Part shown: in pieces, positions 1-9,035 of the stretch
Numbering within the stretch: position 1 is the first letter of the stretch
How the letters are laid out: every line of letters starts with the position of its first letter
Origin: Planctellipticum variicoloris
GTDB taxonomy: Bacteria; Planctomycetota; Planctomycetia; Planctomycetales; Planctomycetaceae
Assembly (NCBI RefSeq): GCF_030622045.1
Contig: NZ_CP130886.1
Location: 2,369,557 to 2,433,556 of the forward strand
Direction of reading: 5' to 3'
Length of the DNA stretch: 64,000 nt
The notes under the pieces: generated by a model
What the model saw: the letters and a program-made list of their open reading frames with translations, nothing else
What the model was told of the DNA's origin: nothing
Database searches by the model: none
Translations under genes and position numbers: made by a program

Positions 1-1219
1 TCTGCTCGACGAGATTCCGGCAGACGAACAGCCCAAGGCCGGTGCCGGTGTCCTTGGTGGTGAAGTAGGGCTGAAAGATGCGGTCCAGGTCCTCGGCCGC
101 GATGCCGCGGCCGTCGTCGGAGACGTCGACTTGCAGGGTCCCGCTCTTCAGGCGGGTCACGATTGTGATGGTGCCCCCCTCTTCGGTGGCGTCCATCGCG
201 TTGAGAATCAGATTCAGGAAGACCTGGACGAGCTGGTCCCGCACGGTGTTGAGAGGGGGGAGGTCGGTCACGAAGCGGGTCACGATCCGCTTCCCCTTTT
301 TCCGTTTGTAATACTTGGCGATGCTCAGCGCGTTGCCGATCACGTCGTGAATGTCGCAGCGGGAATCGGTCAGGTTGGTCGGCCGGCTGAAGTCGACCAG
401 TTCGCGGAGGGTTCGCTGAATGCGGCGGAGCTGGTCGTCGACGAGCTGCAGCTTCTCCCGCGTGTGCTGGTCGATATCGCGGCGGTTGAGCAACTGGACG
501 AGCGAACTGATCGCCGCCAGCGGATTGCCGACTTCGTGGGCGATGCCCGCCGCCAGCAGTCCGAAGGCCGCCTGCTTTTCCTGCTGAACCAGCAGCGCCT
601 GGGACTCCTGCAGTTCCTGCGTCCGCTCGCGGATGCGGAGCTCCAGCAGGCCCTGGTCTTCCTGGAGCTGCGTGTTCAGCGCCGTCAGTCCGTCGCTGGC
701 CCGCTTGAGCAGGCCGGCGAGCGAGGTGCTGCCCCAGGTGACCCAGCCCATGAAGACCGGCATCAGGACCATGGTCGAGAACCGGTCCTCCAGCGGCACG
801 TCGCGCCAGATGCCGAGCGAGAGGTAGCTGATTGTATGCAGGGCGAACGTGGGGTAGGCCACTCCCCGGTCGTACCGGAAGGCGCAGACCAGCAGCGAGA
901 GGAAATAGTAGAACCGGAAGGGGCTCTGCAGCCCGTTTTCGAAGTGGCAGAGCAGGCCGATGAAGACTGCTTCCATGGCTGAGATGAAGAGCGGCCACTC
1001 GCTCAGGAAGCCTTTGCCGTGCGCGTTGTAGTAGGTGTCGAACACGGCGTACACGGCGCCGAGCGTCAGAATGGCGTTCAGAATGGCCTGGTGAGGAACT
1101 GAGGCCGGCAGATTGACAAGCGCATACCCTACGCACAGGCCGAACCACCGGATACGGACGGTGATCGCCTGAGCGGCCAGTTCCCAGTTGAATGGACCGG
1201 ATTCGTGAAGTTCCTGCAC
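1..1219 (-). CDS. Sensor histidine kinase, 3' end cut by window edge
   Basis: About 400 residues are visible and the reading frame is still open at base 1. The N-terminal third holds several hydrophobic segments, probably a membrane-embedded sensor, followed by a charged linker likely to form a coiled coil. Then come the H-box (GIAHEVGNPLAAI), the N-box (NLILNAMDA), the G1 box (DDGRGI), the F-box (IFQPYFTT) and the G2 box (GTGLGL). This order defines an intact HisKA plus HATPase_c transmitter that autophosphorylates on the H-box His and passes phosphate to a response regulator. No receiver gene lies beside it in the window. I chose the GTG at 1219. An upstream in-frame GTG at 1261 is possible, but it lies only a few bases from a TATAAT box. 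The input signal is unknown. Confidence 0.85.
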   Translation of the reverse strand, partial: MQELHESGPFNWELAAQAITVRIRWFGLCVGYALVNLPASVPHQAILNAILTLGAVYAVFDTYYNAHGKGFLSEWPLFISAMEAVFIGLLCHFENGLQSPFRFYYFLSLLVCAFRYDRGVAYPTFALHTISYLSLGIWRDVPLEDRFSTMVLMPVFMGWVTWGSTSLAGLLKRASDGLTALNTQLQEDQGLLELRIRERTQELQESQALLVQQEKQAAFGLLAAGIAHEVGNPLAAISSLVQLLNRRDIDQHTREKLQLVDDQLRRIQRTLRELVDFSRPTNLTDSRCDIHDVIGNALSIAKYYKRKKGKRIVTRFVTDLPPLNTVRDQLVQVFLNLILNAMDATEEGGTITIVTRLKSGTLQVDVSDDGRGIAAEDLDRIFQPYFTTKDTGTGLGLFVCRNLVEQ

Positions 1220-1265
1220 CCGTGCGCCTGTCGTCGTCGATGCCGAAGGGGACCGCCACACGGGG

Positions 1266-1271
1266 ATTATA
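1266..1271 (-). promoter_or_regulatory. TATAAT -10 box for the histidine kinase
   Basis: A perfect TATAAT on the minus strand ends 5 bases before an in-frame GTG (1259-1261) of the kinase. No good -35 hexamer is visible 16-18 bases upstream. If used, transcription would begin near 1258, so translation would either be leaderless or start at the GTG at 1219. Confidence 0.4.
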
Positions 1272-1456
1272 GCGCCGTTTGCGAAGCGGAGACCAGCAAG
1301 CGGCGTTTGCGAAATGTTGCCGGGTGGGGTTTGCGGTCGGTCGGCATTCCGAACTTTCGGCGGATCGCTACAATCGTCGCCACGCGCCAACCGACCAGTC
1401 CGATCCGATATTTCGAATCGGGCAGATTCAGGTTTCTACCGCAGGGAGCAGGCACG

Positions 1457-3043
1457 GTGCAGACGATCGACTTGTCGAAATACGGGATCACGGTCACGGA
1501 CGTCCGCCGCAACCCGGCGCCGGCAATTCTGTACGCCGACGCCATTCGCGCCGATCCGAAGTGCGCGATCGCGGACTCGGGCGCCTTGATCGCTTACTCG
1601 GGCGAGAAAACCGGTCGGTCTCCCAAAGACAAGCGGCTGGTCCGCGATCCGGAGTCGGAAAACGACGTCTGGTGGGGGAACGTCAATATCGACATTGACG
1701 CGGAGACGTTTCAGATCAACGAAGAGCGGGCCAAGGATTATCTCAACACTCGGCAGAAGCTGTACTGCATCGACGCTTTCGCCGGCTGGGATCCCGCGTA
1801 CCGGATGAAGATTCGCGTGATCTGCTCCCGCGCCTATCACGCGTTGTTCATGCACACGATGCTGATCCGCCCCACCCGTCAGGAGCTGGCGGAGTTCGGC
1901 GAGCCCGACGCGATCATTTACAACGCGGGTCAGTTTCCGGCGAACCGCCGGACGCACGGGATGACGTCGAAGACCAGCATCGATATCGACCTCAAAACGC
2001 GGGAGCTGGTGATTCTCGGGACGGAATATGCCGGCGAGATGAAGAAGGGCGTTTTCACGCTCATGAATTACTTTGGTCCGAAGCAGGGCATTCTTTCGAT
2101 GCACTGTTCCGCAACGGCGGACCGGGAGACGGGGCGGGCGTCGGTTCTGTTCGGGCTCTCGGGGACGGGCAAGACGACGTTGTCGGCGGACCCGCACCGG
2201 ATGCTGATCGGCGACGACGAGCACTGCTGGAGCGACCGCGGCATCTTCAACATCGAAGGGGGCTGCTACGCCAAGGCAATCGATCTGGCGCCGGACAGCG
2301 AGCCGGAGATTTTCCAGGCGCTGCGGTTTGGCGCGGTGCTCGAAAACGTCGTTTACGACGAGGAGAGCCACCACGTCGACTTCCACGATACCCGGATTAC
2401 GCAGAATACGCGCGGGGCGTATCCGATCGAGTTTATCCGTAATGCGCAGATTCCCTGCATGTCCGGCCATCCGGCCGACGTGATTTTCCTGACCTGCGAC
2501 GCGTTCGGCGTGCTCCCTCCGGTCAGCCGGTTGAGCCCGGAGCAGGCGATGTACCACTTCATCAGCGGCTACACCGCCAAGGTCGCCGGTACGGAGATGG
2601 GGATCACGGAACCGCAGGCGACGTTTTCGCCCTGTTTCGGGGGGCCGTTTCTGGTGTGGCATCCCGCCAAGTATGCGGAGCTGCTGGCGGAGAAGCTCCG
2701 CGAACATCGGGTCAACGTCTGGCTGGTGAACACCGGCTGGAGCGGCGGTTCCTATGGCATCGGTTCGCGGATGAAGCTGTCGTGGACGCGAGCCATCGTC
2801 GACGCGATTCACCGGGGGCAGTTGGCCAGCGCTCCCGCGATCCGCGATCCGCACTTCGGCTTCGAAATCATCACCGGCTGTCCGGGGGTGGCGCCGGAGA
2901 TTCTGCAGCCGCGCAACACGTGGGCCGATCCGACGGCGTACGACGCGACGGCGAAAAAACTGGCGAAGCTGTTTGCCGACAATTTCCAGAAGTACGCAGA
3001 CAGCACTTCGCCGGCGGTGCGGTCGGCCGGGCCGGCGGTTTGA
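1457..3043 (+). CDS. pckA: Phosphoenolpyruvate carboxykinase (ATP)
   Basis: This 528-residue protein is a cytosolic enzyme that converts oxaloacetate and ATP to phosphoenolpyruvate, CO2 and ADP, the entry step of gluconeogenesis. Its length is close to the roughly 530-540 usual for the ATP-dependent family. The kinase-1a P-loop GLSGTGKTT is at residues 233-241 with the catalytic Lys at 239. The metal-binding kinase-2 motif (LIGDDE) has Asp253 and Asp254, and the substrate-binding segment (YSGEKTGRSPKDKR) is near residue 50. I took the GTG at 1457 because AGGGAG lies about 8 bases upstream. The frame extends to an ATG at 1205, but that extension is Arg-rich, unlike the family, and overlaps the divergent kinase start. 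A TACAAT at 1369-1374 could be its -10 box. Confidence 0.95.
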   Translation: MQTIDLSKYGITVTDVRRNPAPAILYADAIRADPKCAIADSGALIAYSGEKTGRSPKDKRLVRDPESENDVWWGNVNIDIDAETFQINEERAKDYLNTRQKLYCIDAFAGWDPAYRMKIRVICSRAYHALFMHTMLIRPTRQELAEFGEPDAIIYNAGQFPANRRTHGMTSKTSIDIDLKTRELVILGTEYAGEMKKGVFTLMNYFGPKQGILSMHCSATADRETGRASVLFGLSGTGKTTLSADPHRMLIGDDEHCWSDRGIFNIEGGCYAKAIDLAPDSEPEIFQALRFGAVLENVVYDEESHHVDFHDTRITQNTRGAYPIEFIRNAQIPCMSGHPADVIFLTCDAFGVLPPVSRLSPEQAMYHFISGYTAKVAGTEMGITEPQATFSPCFGGPFLVWHPAKYAELLAEKLREHRVNVWLVNTGWSGGSYGIGSRMKLSWTRAIVDAIHRGQLASAPAIRDPHFGFEIITGCPGVAPEILQPRNTWADPTAYDATAKKLAKLFADNFQKYADSTSPAVRSAGPAV

Positions 3044-3130
3044 GCGCGTCCGGGGGGAAGGGGGCAACGAGTCCGAGAAGACCACTTATACTGCACTGGT
3101 GTTTGGTGGCCCTCGCAGACTGGACTCACC

Positions 3131-4063
3131 CTACTCCACTTCGTCCGATTTCCTTGAAGACGCCTGTTCGGTCTTTTCGATGGCCTTGCCCTCTTGATAG
3201 AGGACTTCCATTTCGGGCAGCGAGGCTGACCGGACATCGCGACCCTGCTCGCGCAGCCGGCGTTCAATGTACTGGAACCGTCGTTCGAATTTGCGGTTGC
3301 TTTCCCGCAGGGCTTCCTCGGGGTTGATGTGCCACCGCCGGGCTATGTTGGCGATCACGAAGAGCACGTCGCCGAGTTCGCTCTGAATCCGGGCCTGCCG
3401 GTGCGGGTCGGCGATGGGCGGTTCGTGCACGACCGGACCATCGACGACCGCCGGGACGTCGGGGATCTGACCGTCGTCGAAGAGTTCGGCGGCCAGTTCG
3501 TCGACTTCTTCCTTGAGTTTTGCGAACAGCATTTCGCGCCGGGGAAAGTCGTAGCCCACGCGGCCGGCCTTCTCGGCGACGCGCGCGGCCCGGGCGAGCG
3601 CCGGCAAGGCGGCGGGGAGTCCGTCGAACACGGACTCCCGCTGTTTTTCCGCCTGCTTGATCCGATCCCACTGCCGACTGACATCGTGAGGCGTCGCGGC
3701 CGTGGAATCGCCAAAGACGTGGGGGTGCCGGACGATCAGCTTACGGGTCAGTCCCGCGACGACGTCGGTCAGGTCAAAGCGGCCTTCGTCGGCGGCGATC
3801 TGGCTGTCGAGGAGGACCTGCAGCAGGACGTCCCCCAGTTCCTCGCAGATCTCGGCGTCGTTGCCCGAGTCGATGGCTTCGAGCAGTTCGTAGGTCTCTT
3901 CCAGCGTATAGGGCTTGATCGATTCCAGCGTCTGTTCGCGATCCCAGGGGCAGCCGTCAGGCGAACGCAATTTCGCCACAACCGCGCATAGATCTCGAAA
4001 CTGAGGCGTCAGGCGCGATTCGTCAGGAGGAGTGCCGGGGGCGGGACGATCAGCGTTCGACAT
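3131..4063 (-). CDS. mazG: Nucleoside triphosphate pyrophosphohydrolase MazG
   Basis: MazG is an all-alpha, Mg-dependent enzyme that hydrolyses NTPs to NMPs and pyrophosphate, serving as a house-cleaning or (p)ppGpp-related activity. This 310-residue protein shows the tandem MazG architecture. The first domain carries CPWDREQT, a [11 protein letters not shown] helix and [10 protein letters not shown]. The second carries [12 protein letters not shown] and [14 protein letters not shown], which are the E-E-x-x-E and E-x-x-D metal-binding elements. The frame runs further upstream to 4126, but the residues before the chosen ATG at 4063 look non-coding. It converges on pckA, with 87 bases between the stops, so it is likely transcribed alone. 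Confidence 0.93.
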   Translation of the reverse strand: MSNADRPAPGTPPDESRLTPQFRDLCAVVAKLRSPDGCPWDREQTLESIKPYTLEETYELLEAIDSGNDAEICEELGDVLLQVLLDSQIAADEGRFDLTDVVAGLTRKLIVRHPHVFGDSTAATPHDVSRQWDRIKQAEKQRESVFDGLPAALPALARAARVAEKAGRVGYDFPRREMLFAKLKEEVDELAAELFDDGQIPDVPAVVDGPVVHEPPIADPHRQARIQSELGDVLFVIANIARRWHINPEEALRESNRKFERRFQYIERRLREQGRDVRSASLPEMEVLYQEGKAIEKTEQASSRKSDEVE

Positions 4064-4246
4064 GAGAAAATTTCCGTACGAGAAAAGCGTCGAACGGATC
4101 TTAATCCGCGCGCTGCCGGTCCGCATCTCAGCGGCTCGTAACGATTCGCCGCGGGCGCTTGCACATCATTCCGGCGTCCGGCAGACTGATCGAGGGCTGT
4201 TGATGGGACGGCACTCTTGACGACGGAATCAGGCGGAGGGGACTCG

Positions 4247-5686
4247 ATGCTTCTGATCTCGCGGATGGGACTGGCGCTGTGCATTCTTGCTGGGGCGACG
4301 ATTTCCACGCTGACCGCACAGGACCGTCCGGCCGTGCGTGCCGGGGCGTTTGCGCAGGACATCACTCCGACGAAGTTCCCGATTTCCTCCAATGGCAATA
4401 TGTCCGATCGGATGGCCCGGCAAGCGCACGATCGACTGCACGCCCGCTGTCTGGTTCTCGCGGACGGGTCGACGAAGCTGGCCATTGTCGTCTGCGACAG
4501 TTGCATGATTCCCCGGGAATTGATGGATGCGGCGAAGGCAAAGGCGGCGCAGAAGACCGGGATTCCCGCCGGGAATATTCTGATCTCGGCGACGCACTCG
4601 CATTCCTGCCCGACGGTGACCGGCGTCTTTCAAAGCGATCCCGATGCCGAGTACATTGCGTTCCTGATCGATCGTATTGCCGAAGGGATTGCCGAGGCGC
4701 ACGGGCGGCTCCAACCGGCGCGGGTCGGCTGGGGTTCGGCCCAGGAGCCGGGCCAGCTTTTCAATCGGCGCTGGCATCTCAAAGAGGGGGTCCTGGGGGA
4801 AAACCCGTTCGGGCAGAAGGTCGACACCGTTCGGATGAATCCGGGGTATTCCAGTCCCGACGTAACGAAGCCCGCCGGGCCGGTTGATCCGGAAGTCGCG
4901 ATCCTTGCAGTCCAGACCGCCGACGGCGCTCCGCTGGCGCTGCTGGCGAATTACTCGCTGCACTACGTCGGCGGCGTCGGGGGCGAAGATCTGTCCGCCG
5001 ATTATTTTGGCGAGTTTGCGCACCGGGTGGGGCGGGCCATCAAGGTTTCAGGCGATCATCCGTTTGTCGGAATTCTGTCCAACGGGACGAGCGGCGACGT
5101 CAATAACGTGAATTTTTCGCTGACCGCCGGCCCGAAACGGCAGCCGTACGAGCAGATGGGGCTCGTCGCCGAGGCGGTTGCCCAGGCGGCCAAAGCCGCC
5201 TGGGAGAGCGTCGACTTCCAGTCTTCGGCAAAACTGGCCGTGGCGACGCGCGAGATTGATCTGGGAGTCCGATTGCCGTCGGCCGAGGACGTGGCGGCGG
5301 CGGAAGCGCGGCTGGCGGCGGCGGCCGGCCGCCCGCTGAAGGGGGCGCCGGAAATCTACGCGCGGGAAACCGTTCTGCTCGCGAAGTACCCGGCCACGGT
5401 CAAGTCGCTGATTCAGGCGATCCGGATCGGCGATCTGGGGATCGCTTCGAGCCCGTGTGAAACATTCACCGAGACGGGGCTGGCGATCAAGTGGGGGAGT
5501 CCGCTGAAAAAGACGTTCACCATTGAGCTGGCCAATGGCTACAACGGCTACCTGCCGACGCCCGCTCAGCACGACCTGGGGGGGTACGAGACATGGCGAG
5601 CCCGGTCGAGCTATCTGGCGCGGGACGCCGAGCCGAAAATCCGCGCCGCGCAACTGGAGCTGCTGCGGCAGGTGGCGGCCGATTGA
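4247..5686 (+). CDS. Secreted neutral/alkaline ceramidase-like protein
   Basis: This 479-residue protein begins with a signal peptide: hydrophobic residues 5-22, then an Ala/Gln cleavage region near TAQD. The mature start contains RAGAFAQDITP, then HDRLHAR (61-67) and the ATHSHS signature (115-120), typical of the N-terminal domain of neutral/alkaline non-lysosomal ceramidases, where these His residues bind zinc. It is shorter than the roughly 650-700 residues of characterised ceramidases and lacks an obvious C-terminal Ig-like domain. Such proteins are abundant in planctomycetes and their true substrate is unknown; an amide or lipid hydrolase role is inferred. The ATG at 4247 follows GGAGGGGACTCG, a strong ribosome site. 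glgC follows 74 bases later on the same strand. Confidence 0.8.
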   Translation: MLLISRMGLALCILAGATISTLTAQDRPAVRAGAFAQDITPTKFPISSNGNMSDRMARQAHDRLHARCLVLADGSTKLAIVVCDSCMIPRELMDAAKAKAAQKTGIPAGNILISATHSHSCPTVTGVFQSDPDAEYIAFLIDRIAEGIAEAHGRLQPARVGWGSAQEPGQLFNRRWHLKEGVLGENPFGQKVDTVRMNPGYSSPDVTKPAGPVDPEVAILAVQTADGAPLALLANYSLHYVGGVGGEDLSADYFGEFAHRVGRAIKVSGDHPFVGILSNGTSGDVNNVNFSLTAGPKRQPYEQMGLVAEAVAQAAKAAWESVDFQSSAKLAVATREIDLGVRLPSAEDVAAAEARLAAAAGRPLKGAPEIYARETVLLAKYPATVKSLIQAIRIGDLGIASSPCETFTETGLAIKWGSPLKKTFTIELANGYNGYLPTPAQHDLGGYETWRARSSYLARDAEPKIRAAQLELLRQVAAD

Positions 5687-5760
5687 CGATCAACAGAGAC
5701 CAGCGACACCAGCGAAGCGAGACCGCCGTGAATGCGGCGCATCATCAGGGAGGAGCGTTG

Positions 5761-6996
5761 ATGAAGAGCGTGTTGGCTCTCATTCTAGCCGGCGGCAAGG
5801 GGACTCGCCTGGAACCGCTGACGCGTGATCGGGCCAAACCTGCAGTTCCGTTCGGCGGGGCCTATCGGATCATCGATTTCACGCTGTCAAACTGTATCAA
5901 CAGCGGTCTGCGGAAAGTGCTGGTCCTGACGCAGTACAAGGCCGCCAGCCTCGACCGGCACATCAATCTGGGCTGGCGTTTTCTCTGCCGGGATCTCGAC
6001 GAGTACATTGACATTCTGCCGCCGCAGCAGCGGATCGACGAGAACTGGTACAAGGGGACGGCCGACGCGGTTTACCAGAACATCTACTCGATCGAGAAGT
6101 GCCGGACCGACTACATCCTGGTGCTGTCCGGCGATCACATCTACAAGATGGATTACGAAGATCTGATCCGGCATCACATCGAATCCGGGGCCGAGGCGAC
6201 GATCGCGTGCCTGCCGGTTCCGCTGGACGAGGGGGATCAGTTCGGGATTATGGAGATCAACTCCCGGCACGAGGTCCTCAAGTTTCTGGAGAAGCCTGCC
6301 AACCCTCAGCCGATGCCCGACGACCCTGAAAAATGCCTGGCGTCGATGGGGGTGTATGTTTTCAATACGGATTTCCTGTTCGAGCAGCTTTGCCAGGACG
6401 CGACCGATCCGACGAGCAAGCACGATTTCGGTCGAAATATCATTCCGTCGCTGATCGGCAAAGCGCGACTGCGGGCCTATCCGTTCCGCGACAAGAACAC
6501 CGGCCGCGGGCACTACTGGCGGGACGTGGGAACGCTCGACGCGATTTACGAGGCCAACATGGACCTCGTCTCCGTGGATCCGGAGCTCAATCTCTACGAT
6601 CCGGAGTGGAATGTCCGGACATATCATCCGCAGCTTCCGCCGCCGAAATTCGTTTTCGCACAGACCGAACTGCCCGATCCGCGCGTCGGTCACGCCGTCG
6701 ACAGCATCGTCTGCAACGGGAGCATTCTGTCGGGGGGGGCTGTCAGTCGTTCGATTCTCGGCTACCAGGTCCGGGTGAACAGTTGGGCGACGGTCGAAGA
6801 TTCGATCCTGTTCGACAATGTCGAGATCGGCCGCCGGGCTCGGATCCGTCGGGCGATCATCGACAAGAACGTTCGCGTGCCGGAGGGGATGGAGATCGGC
6901 TACGATCTCGAACGTGATCGGGCTCGCGGATTTACAGTCACGGACTCGGGCATCGTCGTCATCGGCCCCGGCGACGGCGGCAGCCTTGAGATCTGA
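5761..6996 (+). CDS. glgC: Glucose-1-phosphate adenylyltransferase
   Basis: GlgC makes ADP-glucose from ATP and glucose-1-phosphate, the committed step of bacterial glycogen synthesis, in the cytosol. The 411-residue protein opens with the nucleotide-binding loop ALILAGGKGTRLEPLT (residues 6-21). It contains the catalytic GDHIYKMDY segment, the sugar-phosphate loop FLEKP, and a C-terminal left-handed beta-helix region with hexapeptide repeats (SILGYQVRVN, SILFDNVEIG, AIIDKNVRVP). Length and order match bacterial GlgC. The ATG at 5761 follows GGGAGGAGCGTTG. No other glycogen genes are in the window. The first terminator-like hairpin downstream is at 7143. Confidence 0.96.
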   Translation: MKSVLALILAGGKGTRLEPLTRDRAKPAVPFGGAYRIIDFTLSNCINSGLRKVLVLTQYKAASLDRHINLGWRFLCRDLDEYIDILPPQQRIDENWYKGTADAVYQNIYSIEKCRTDYILVLSGDHIYKMDYEDLIRHHIESGAEATIACLPVPLDEGDQFGIMEINSRHEVLKFLEKPANPQPMPDDPEKCLASMGVYVFNTDFLFEQLCQDATDPTSKHDFGRNIIPSLIGKARLRAYPFRDKNTGRGHYWRDVGTLDAIYEANMDLVSVDPELNLYDPEWNVRTYHPQLPPPKFVFAQTELPDPRVGHAVDSIVCNGSILSGGAVSRSILGYQVRVNSWATVEDSILFDNVEIGRRARIRRAIIDKNVRVPEGMEIGYDLERDRARGFTVTDSGIVVIGPGDGGSLEI

Positions 6997-7142
6997 GGCG
7001 GCGGTTCGCGTCTGCAATTGCGAGTCCGCGGTGGCGGAAAGCGTCGTTTGCGAGGGCGGAGTTACAAAATTCCGCTGACGGCGAAAAGTCGTGTTGACGC
7101 GATTTTCCTGAGCCCCTATGTTCCGCCCACGCTTGACGACGA

Positions 7143-7186
7143 CGCCAGCCGCAAGCGTGGCTGGCGGTTGTTGGGGTTCGTTTTTG
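7143..7186 (+). terminator. Terminator-like hairpin after glgC
   Basis: CGCCAGCC (7143-7150) pairs with GGCTGGCG (7159-7166). The loop GCAAGCGT begins with a GNRA-type GCAA. A T-rich tail ending in five Ts follows at 7181-7185. It could end the glgC transcript. Its shape also resembles the dispersed GNRA-loop hairpins elsewhere in the window. Confidence 0.5.
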
Positions 7187-7213
7187 AGAGCCCGTTCGTG
7201 ACTTGGCGACACT

Positions 7214-7424
7214 GAAGAGTTTCGACTCTTCGACAGGATTCTCCGGCCGGCATGGATGCCATGCGGGAGATCTCCTGAAGTCGCACCATCGATCCGCAGG
7301 GCATGGATGCTGCTGCGGTTCGTTGGGTTCGCTCGATCCGTGACACACTGAAGCCGATCGCCCCGGAAGCAATCAATATCCTTCGCCCCCCTGGGATGGA
7401 TTGCTTCCGGGCTTTCTTTTTTTT
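7214..7424 (+). ncRNA. Candidate structured small RNA (unassigned)
   Basis: This stretch has no convincing reading frame but five stems follow one another. A 7-bp hairpin with a TTCG tetraloop (GAAGAGT/ACTCTTC) is at 7214-7231. GCATGG/CCATGC with a 3-base loop is at 7250-7264. The palindrome GGAGATCTCC is at 7266-7275. CCGCAG/CTGCGG is at 7294-7318. A 13-bp terminator stem ending in eight Ts is at 7362-7424. The element GGCATGGATGC occurs twice. A weak TTGAGA (7184-7189), 18-base spacer, GACACT (7208-7213) lies just upstream. It does not match 6S, tmRNA, SRP or RNase P signatures that I can recognise. It could instead be a long glgC 3' untranslated region. Confidence 0.35.
7362..7424 (+). terminator. 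Strong intrinsic terminator
   Basis: CCCGGAAGCAATC (7362-7374) and GATTGCTTCCGGG (7399-7411) form a perfect 13-bp stem with a 24-base loop. It is followed by CTTTC and eight Ts. The T-run is on the plus strand, so it ends rightward transcription; the minus-strand gene beginning at 7765 stops exactly here. Confidence 0.85.
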
Positions 7425-7765
7425 CAGGGGGCGCGTCGATCGCGTCCTGTCGGCCCCCTCGGAGTGAGCGCGGCGCGAATGCTTTCCGATTCTCGCGAAC
7501 GCCTGCGTCTCCACGACGCAAACAGCAACAGTCGGCACAAGTAGACGGCGGCGGCCACTGCGAATTCGGGGAAGATCAGCAGGAGGTCGACGCGGATGTT
7601 CATCTCACGGGGCATCAGCGTTTCGTAGTAGAGCCAGAGCGGAACAAGCATCAGCGGCAGATGCACCAGCCACCAGGCTTTCGGCCAGGTGGGATGCCAG
7701 GGGTAGAGCAGGGTGAGTCCGAAGAGAAGCTGCAGGAGCCAGAAGACGCGTTCATACTCCAGCAT
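7424..7765 (-). CDS. Small membrane protein, unknown
   Basis: This 113-residue protein has three or four hydrophobic segments (about residues 8-22, 31-46, 61-82) separated by short loops rich in Trp, Pro and Tyr. An Arg-rich tail follows, from about residue 84. The tail is probably cytosolic. I recognise no family. It is the last gene of a minus-strand run starting with the giant membrane protein at 13473. The next gene upstream ends 29 bases away, consistent with cotranscription. Confidence 0.6.
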   Translation of the reverse strand: MLEYERVFWLLQLLFGLTLLYPWHPTWPKAWWLVHLPLMLVPLWLYYETLMPREMNIRVDLLLIFPEFAVAAAVYLCRLLLFASWRRRRSRESESIRAALTPRGPTGRDRRAP

Positions 7766-7794
7766 TTCAATTCCCCCGGTCGGCAGAGTCTGAG

Positions 7795-8169
7795 TCAGAA
7801 TTCGACACCGGGGAATCCGGTGCGAGCTCCTGGGGGCGATCCTGCCCTGTAGACCTCAAAGTCATCTGCACTGACCGCCAGACGCTCGCCGTTGACGATC
7901 CACAGCACCTGCTCCCATCCGGTTCGAGCCGGCGTGACGGTCAATTCGGCCTGGCTTCCCTGCGTGGAGCAGCGATACGTGATGTAGCTGCCGGTCGAAC
8001 TTGTCCCGACGGCCCGTGAATCCACCAGCCAGAACTCGCCGCCATATTCGAGATAGCACGGCGGAGCCAGTTGGAGCAGGCGGCCTTCGCGCGGTGAGAT
8101 GCGGATTCGATCGACCCGCCACCAGGTCCGAAAGAGATCGCGCAGTTGGGACCAGAGGCCGGCGGGCAT
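7795..8169 (-). CDS. Conserved-looking hypothetical, cytosolic
   Basis: This 124-residue protein has no signal peptide or membrane segment. The sequence suggests alternating beta-strands (LEYGGEFWLVDSRAV, YITYRCSTQG, ELTVTPAR) and ends near VYRAG with a Pro/Gly-rich tail. I recognise no family. Codon use matches the neighbours. It sits between two genes of the same strand with short gaps, so it probably belongs to the pspA-containing run. Confidence 0.6.
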   Translation of the reverse strand: MPAGLWSQLRDLFRTWWRVDRIRISPREGRLLQLAPPCYLEYGGEFWLVDSRAVGTSSTGSYITYRCSTQGSQAELTVTPARTGWEQVLWIVNGERLAVSADDFEVYRAGSPPGARTGFPGVEF

Positions 8170-8238
8170 GACCGTTGCTCCGAGGCAGAAGGCAGCGGGG
8201 CCAGGAAACGCGTCCTGACCCCGCTTCGCACGCGCGAG

Positions 8239-8982
8239 TTACTCCTGAGCCGGAGTCACTCGCATCCACCACGGCCTGTTGATTGCGTCCGCGGCCTTCT
8301 CCTGGTCCTTCAGAAAGACGTGCATACTGTCATCCTTGAAATACTTCCAGAACGCGGTGCTGGCCTCTTCGTCGTCGATCCGGAATGCGCGTTTTTGCTC
8401 CTGTTCCTGCAGGAACTTGCGGTACGCGTCCAGAGGCTCCGGTCCCGCCTGCTGAAAGATCACCCGGCCGCCGTACTTCTCGTACAACGCTTTGTTGACC
8501 TTCCAGGCTTTCACGAAATGCTCGGCGACCACCCTCCTGCCGGCTCGCTGCTGCTTTTCTTCGTCGGCCGTCAGCGGCTTGTCGGCGGTCAGCGACTGCA
8601 GAATTTTGCCGAGCTGCTTCAGTTTCGTCTCTTTGTCCTTTCGCTCCTGCTCGCTCAGCGTCGGAGCTTTCAGTTCCTCCTGCAGCCGATCGCGATCGCG
8701 TCCGAATTTCTTCAACGTTTCCTGCTGCTGAACTTCGGACGCGGTCACGAAGAGGTCAAGCTCTTCCGGCGTCGGTTCGAGCTTCTGTTCCCTGGCGTAC
8801 TGCTCGAACAGCGGCTTCAGAATCAGCTCGCTGATCCGTTTCCGGTCGGTCGCGGCGATCTTCTTTCCCAGCACGACTGCAATCGCTGGTTCAGCGGTGT
8901 CCTTCGTCTCGGGACTTTCGGCCTGCGCCAGGCAGGTCGCCGCAACGGCCGTGACGAGGCCTGCTGCAATCACACTTCTCAT
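8239..8982 (-). CDS. Secreted helical protein, possibly SurA-N-like
   Basis: This 247-residue protein has a clear signal peptide: MRSVIAAGL, a hydrophobic core, then an Ala-Gln-Ala cleavage site near residue 20. The mature chain is strongly helical and charged. It begins with AVVLGKKIAATDRKRIS, reminiscent of the start of SurA/parvulin chaperone domains (a short strand, then E/D-rich helices), but no parvulin domain follows. I would call it a periplasmic helical protein of unknown function, with a chaperone role only a guess. It lies 53 bases downstream of pspA on the same strand. Confidence 0.7.
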   Translation of the reverse strand: MRSVIAAGLVTAVAATCLAQAESPETKDTAEPAIAVVLGKKIAATDRKRISELILKPLFEQYAREQKLEPTPEELDLFVTASEVQQQETLKKFGRDRDRLQEELKAPTLSEQERKDKETKLKQLGKILQSLTADKPLTADEEKQQRAGRRVVAEHFVKAWKVNKALYEKYGGRVIFQQAGPEPLDAYRKFLQEQEQKRAFRIDDEEASTAFWKYFKDDSMHVFLKDQEKAADAINRPWWMRVTPAQE

Positions 8983-9035
8983 TTCGCTTACCTCCCATCG
9001 AGATCACAAACACAGCATTTCGACACGTGTTTCAC

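Noticed and set aside
1205-1456. Upstream extension of pckA to an ATG at 1205
   Set aside because: The extra 84 codons are Arg/Cys-rich, unlike any PckA N-terminus, and overlap the divergent kinase start.
1436-3085. 549-codon frame antisense to pckA
   Set aside because: It is Arg/Pro/His-rich, has no motif, and lies wholly opposite a clear PckA; a by-product of high GC.
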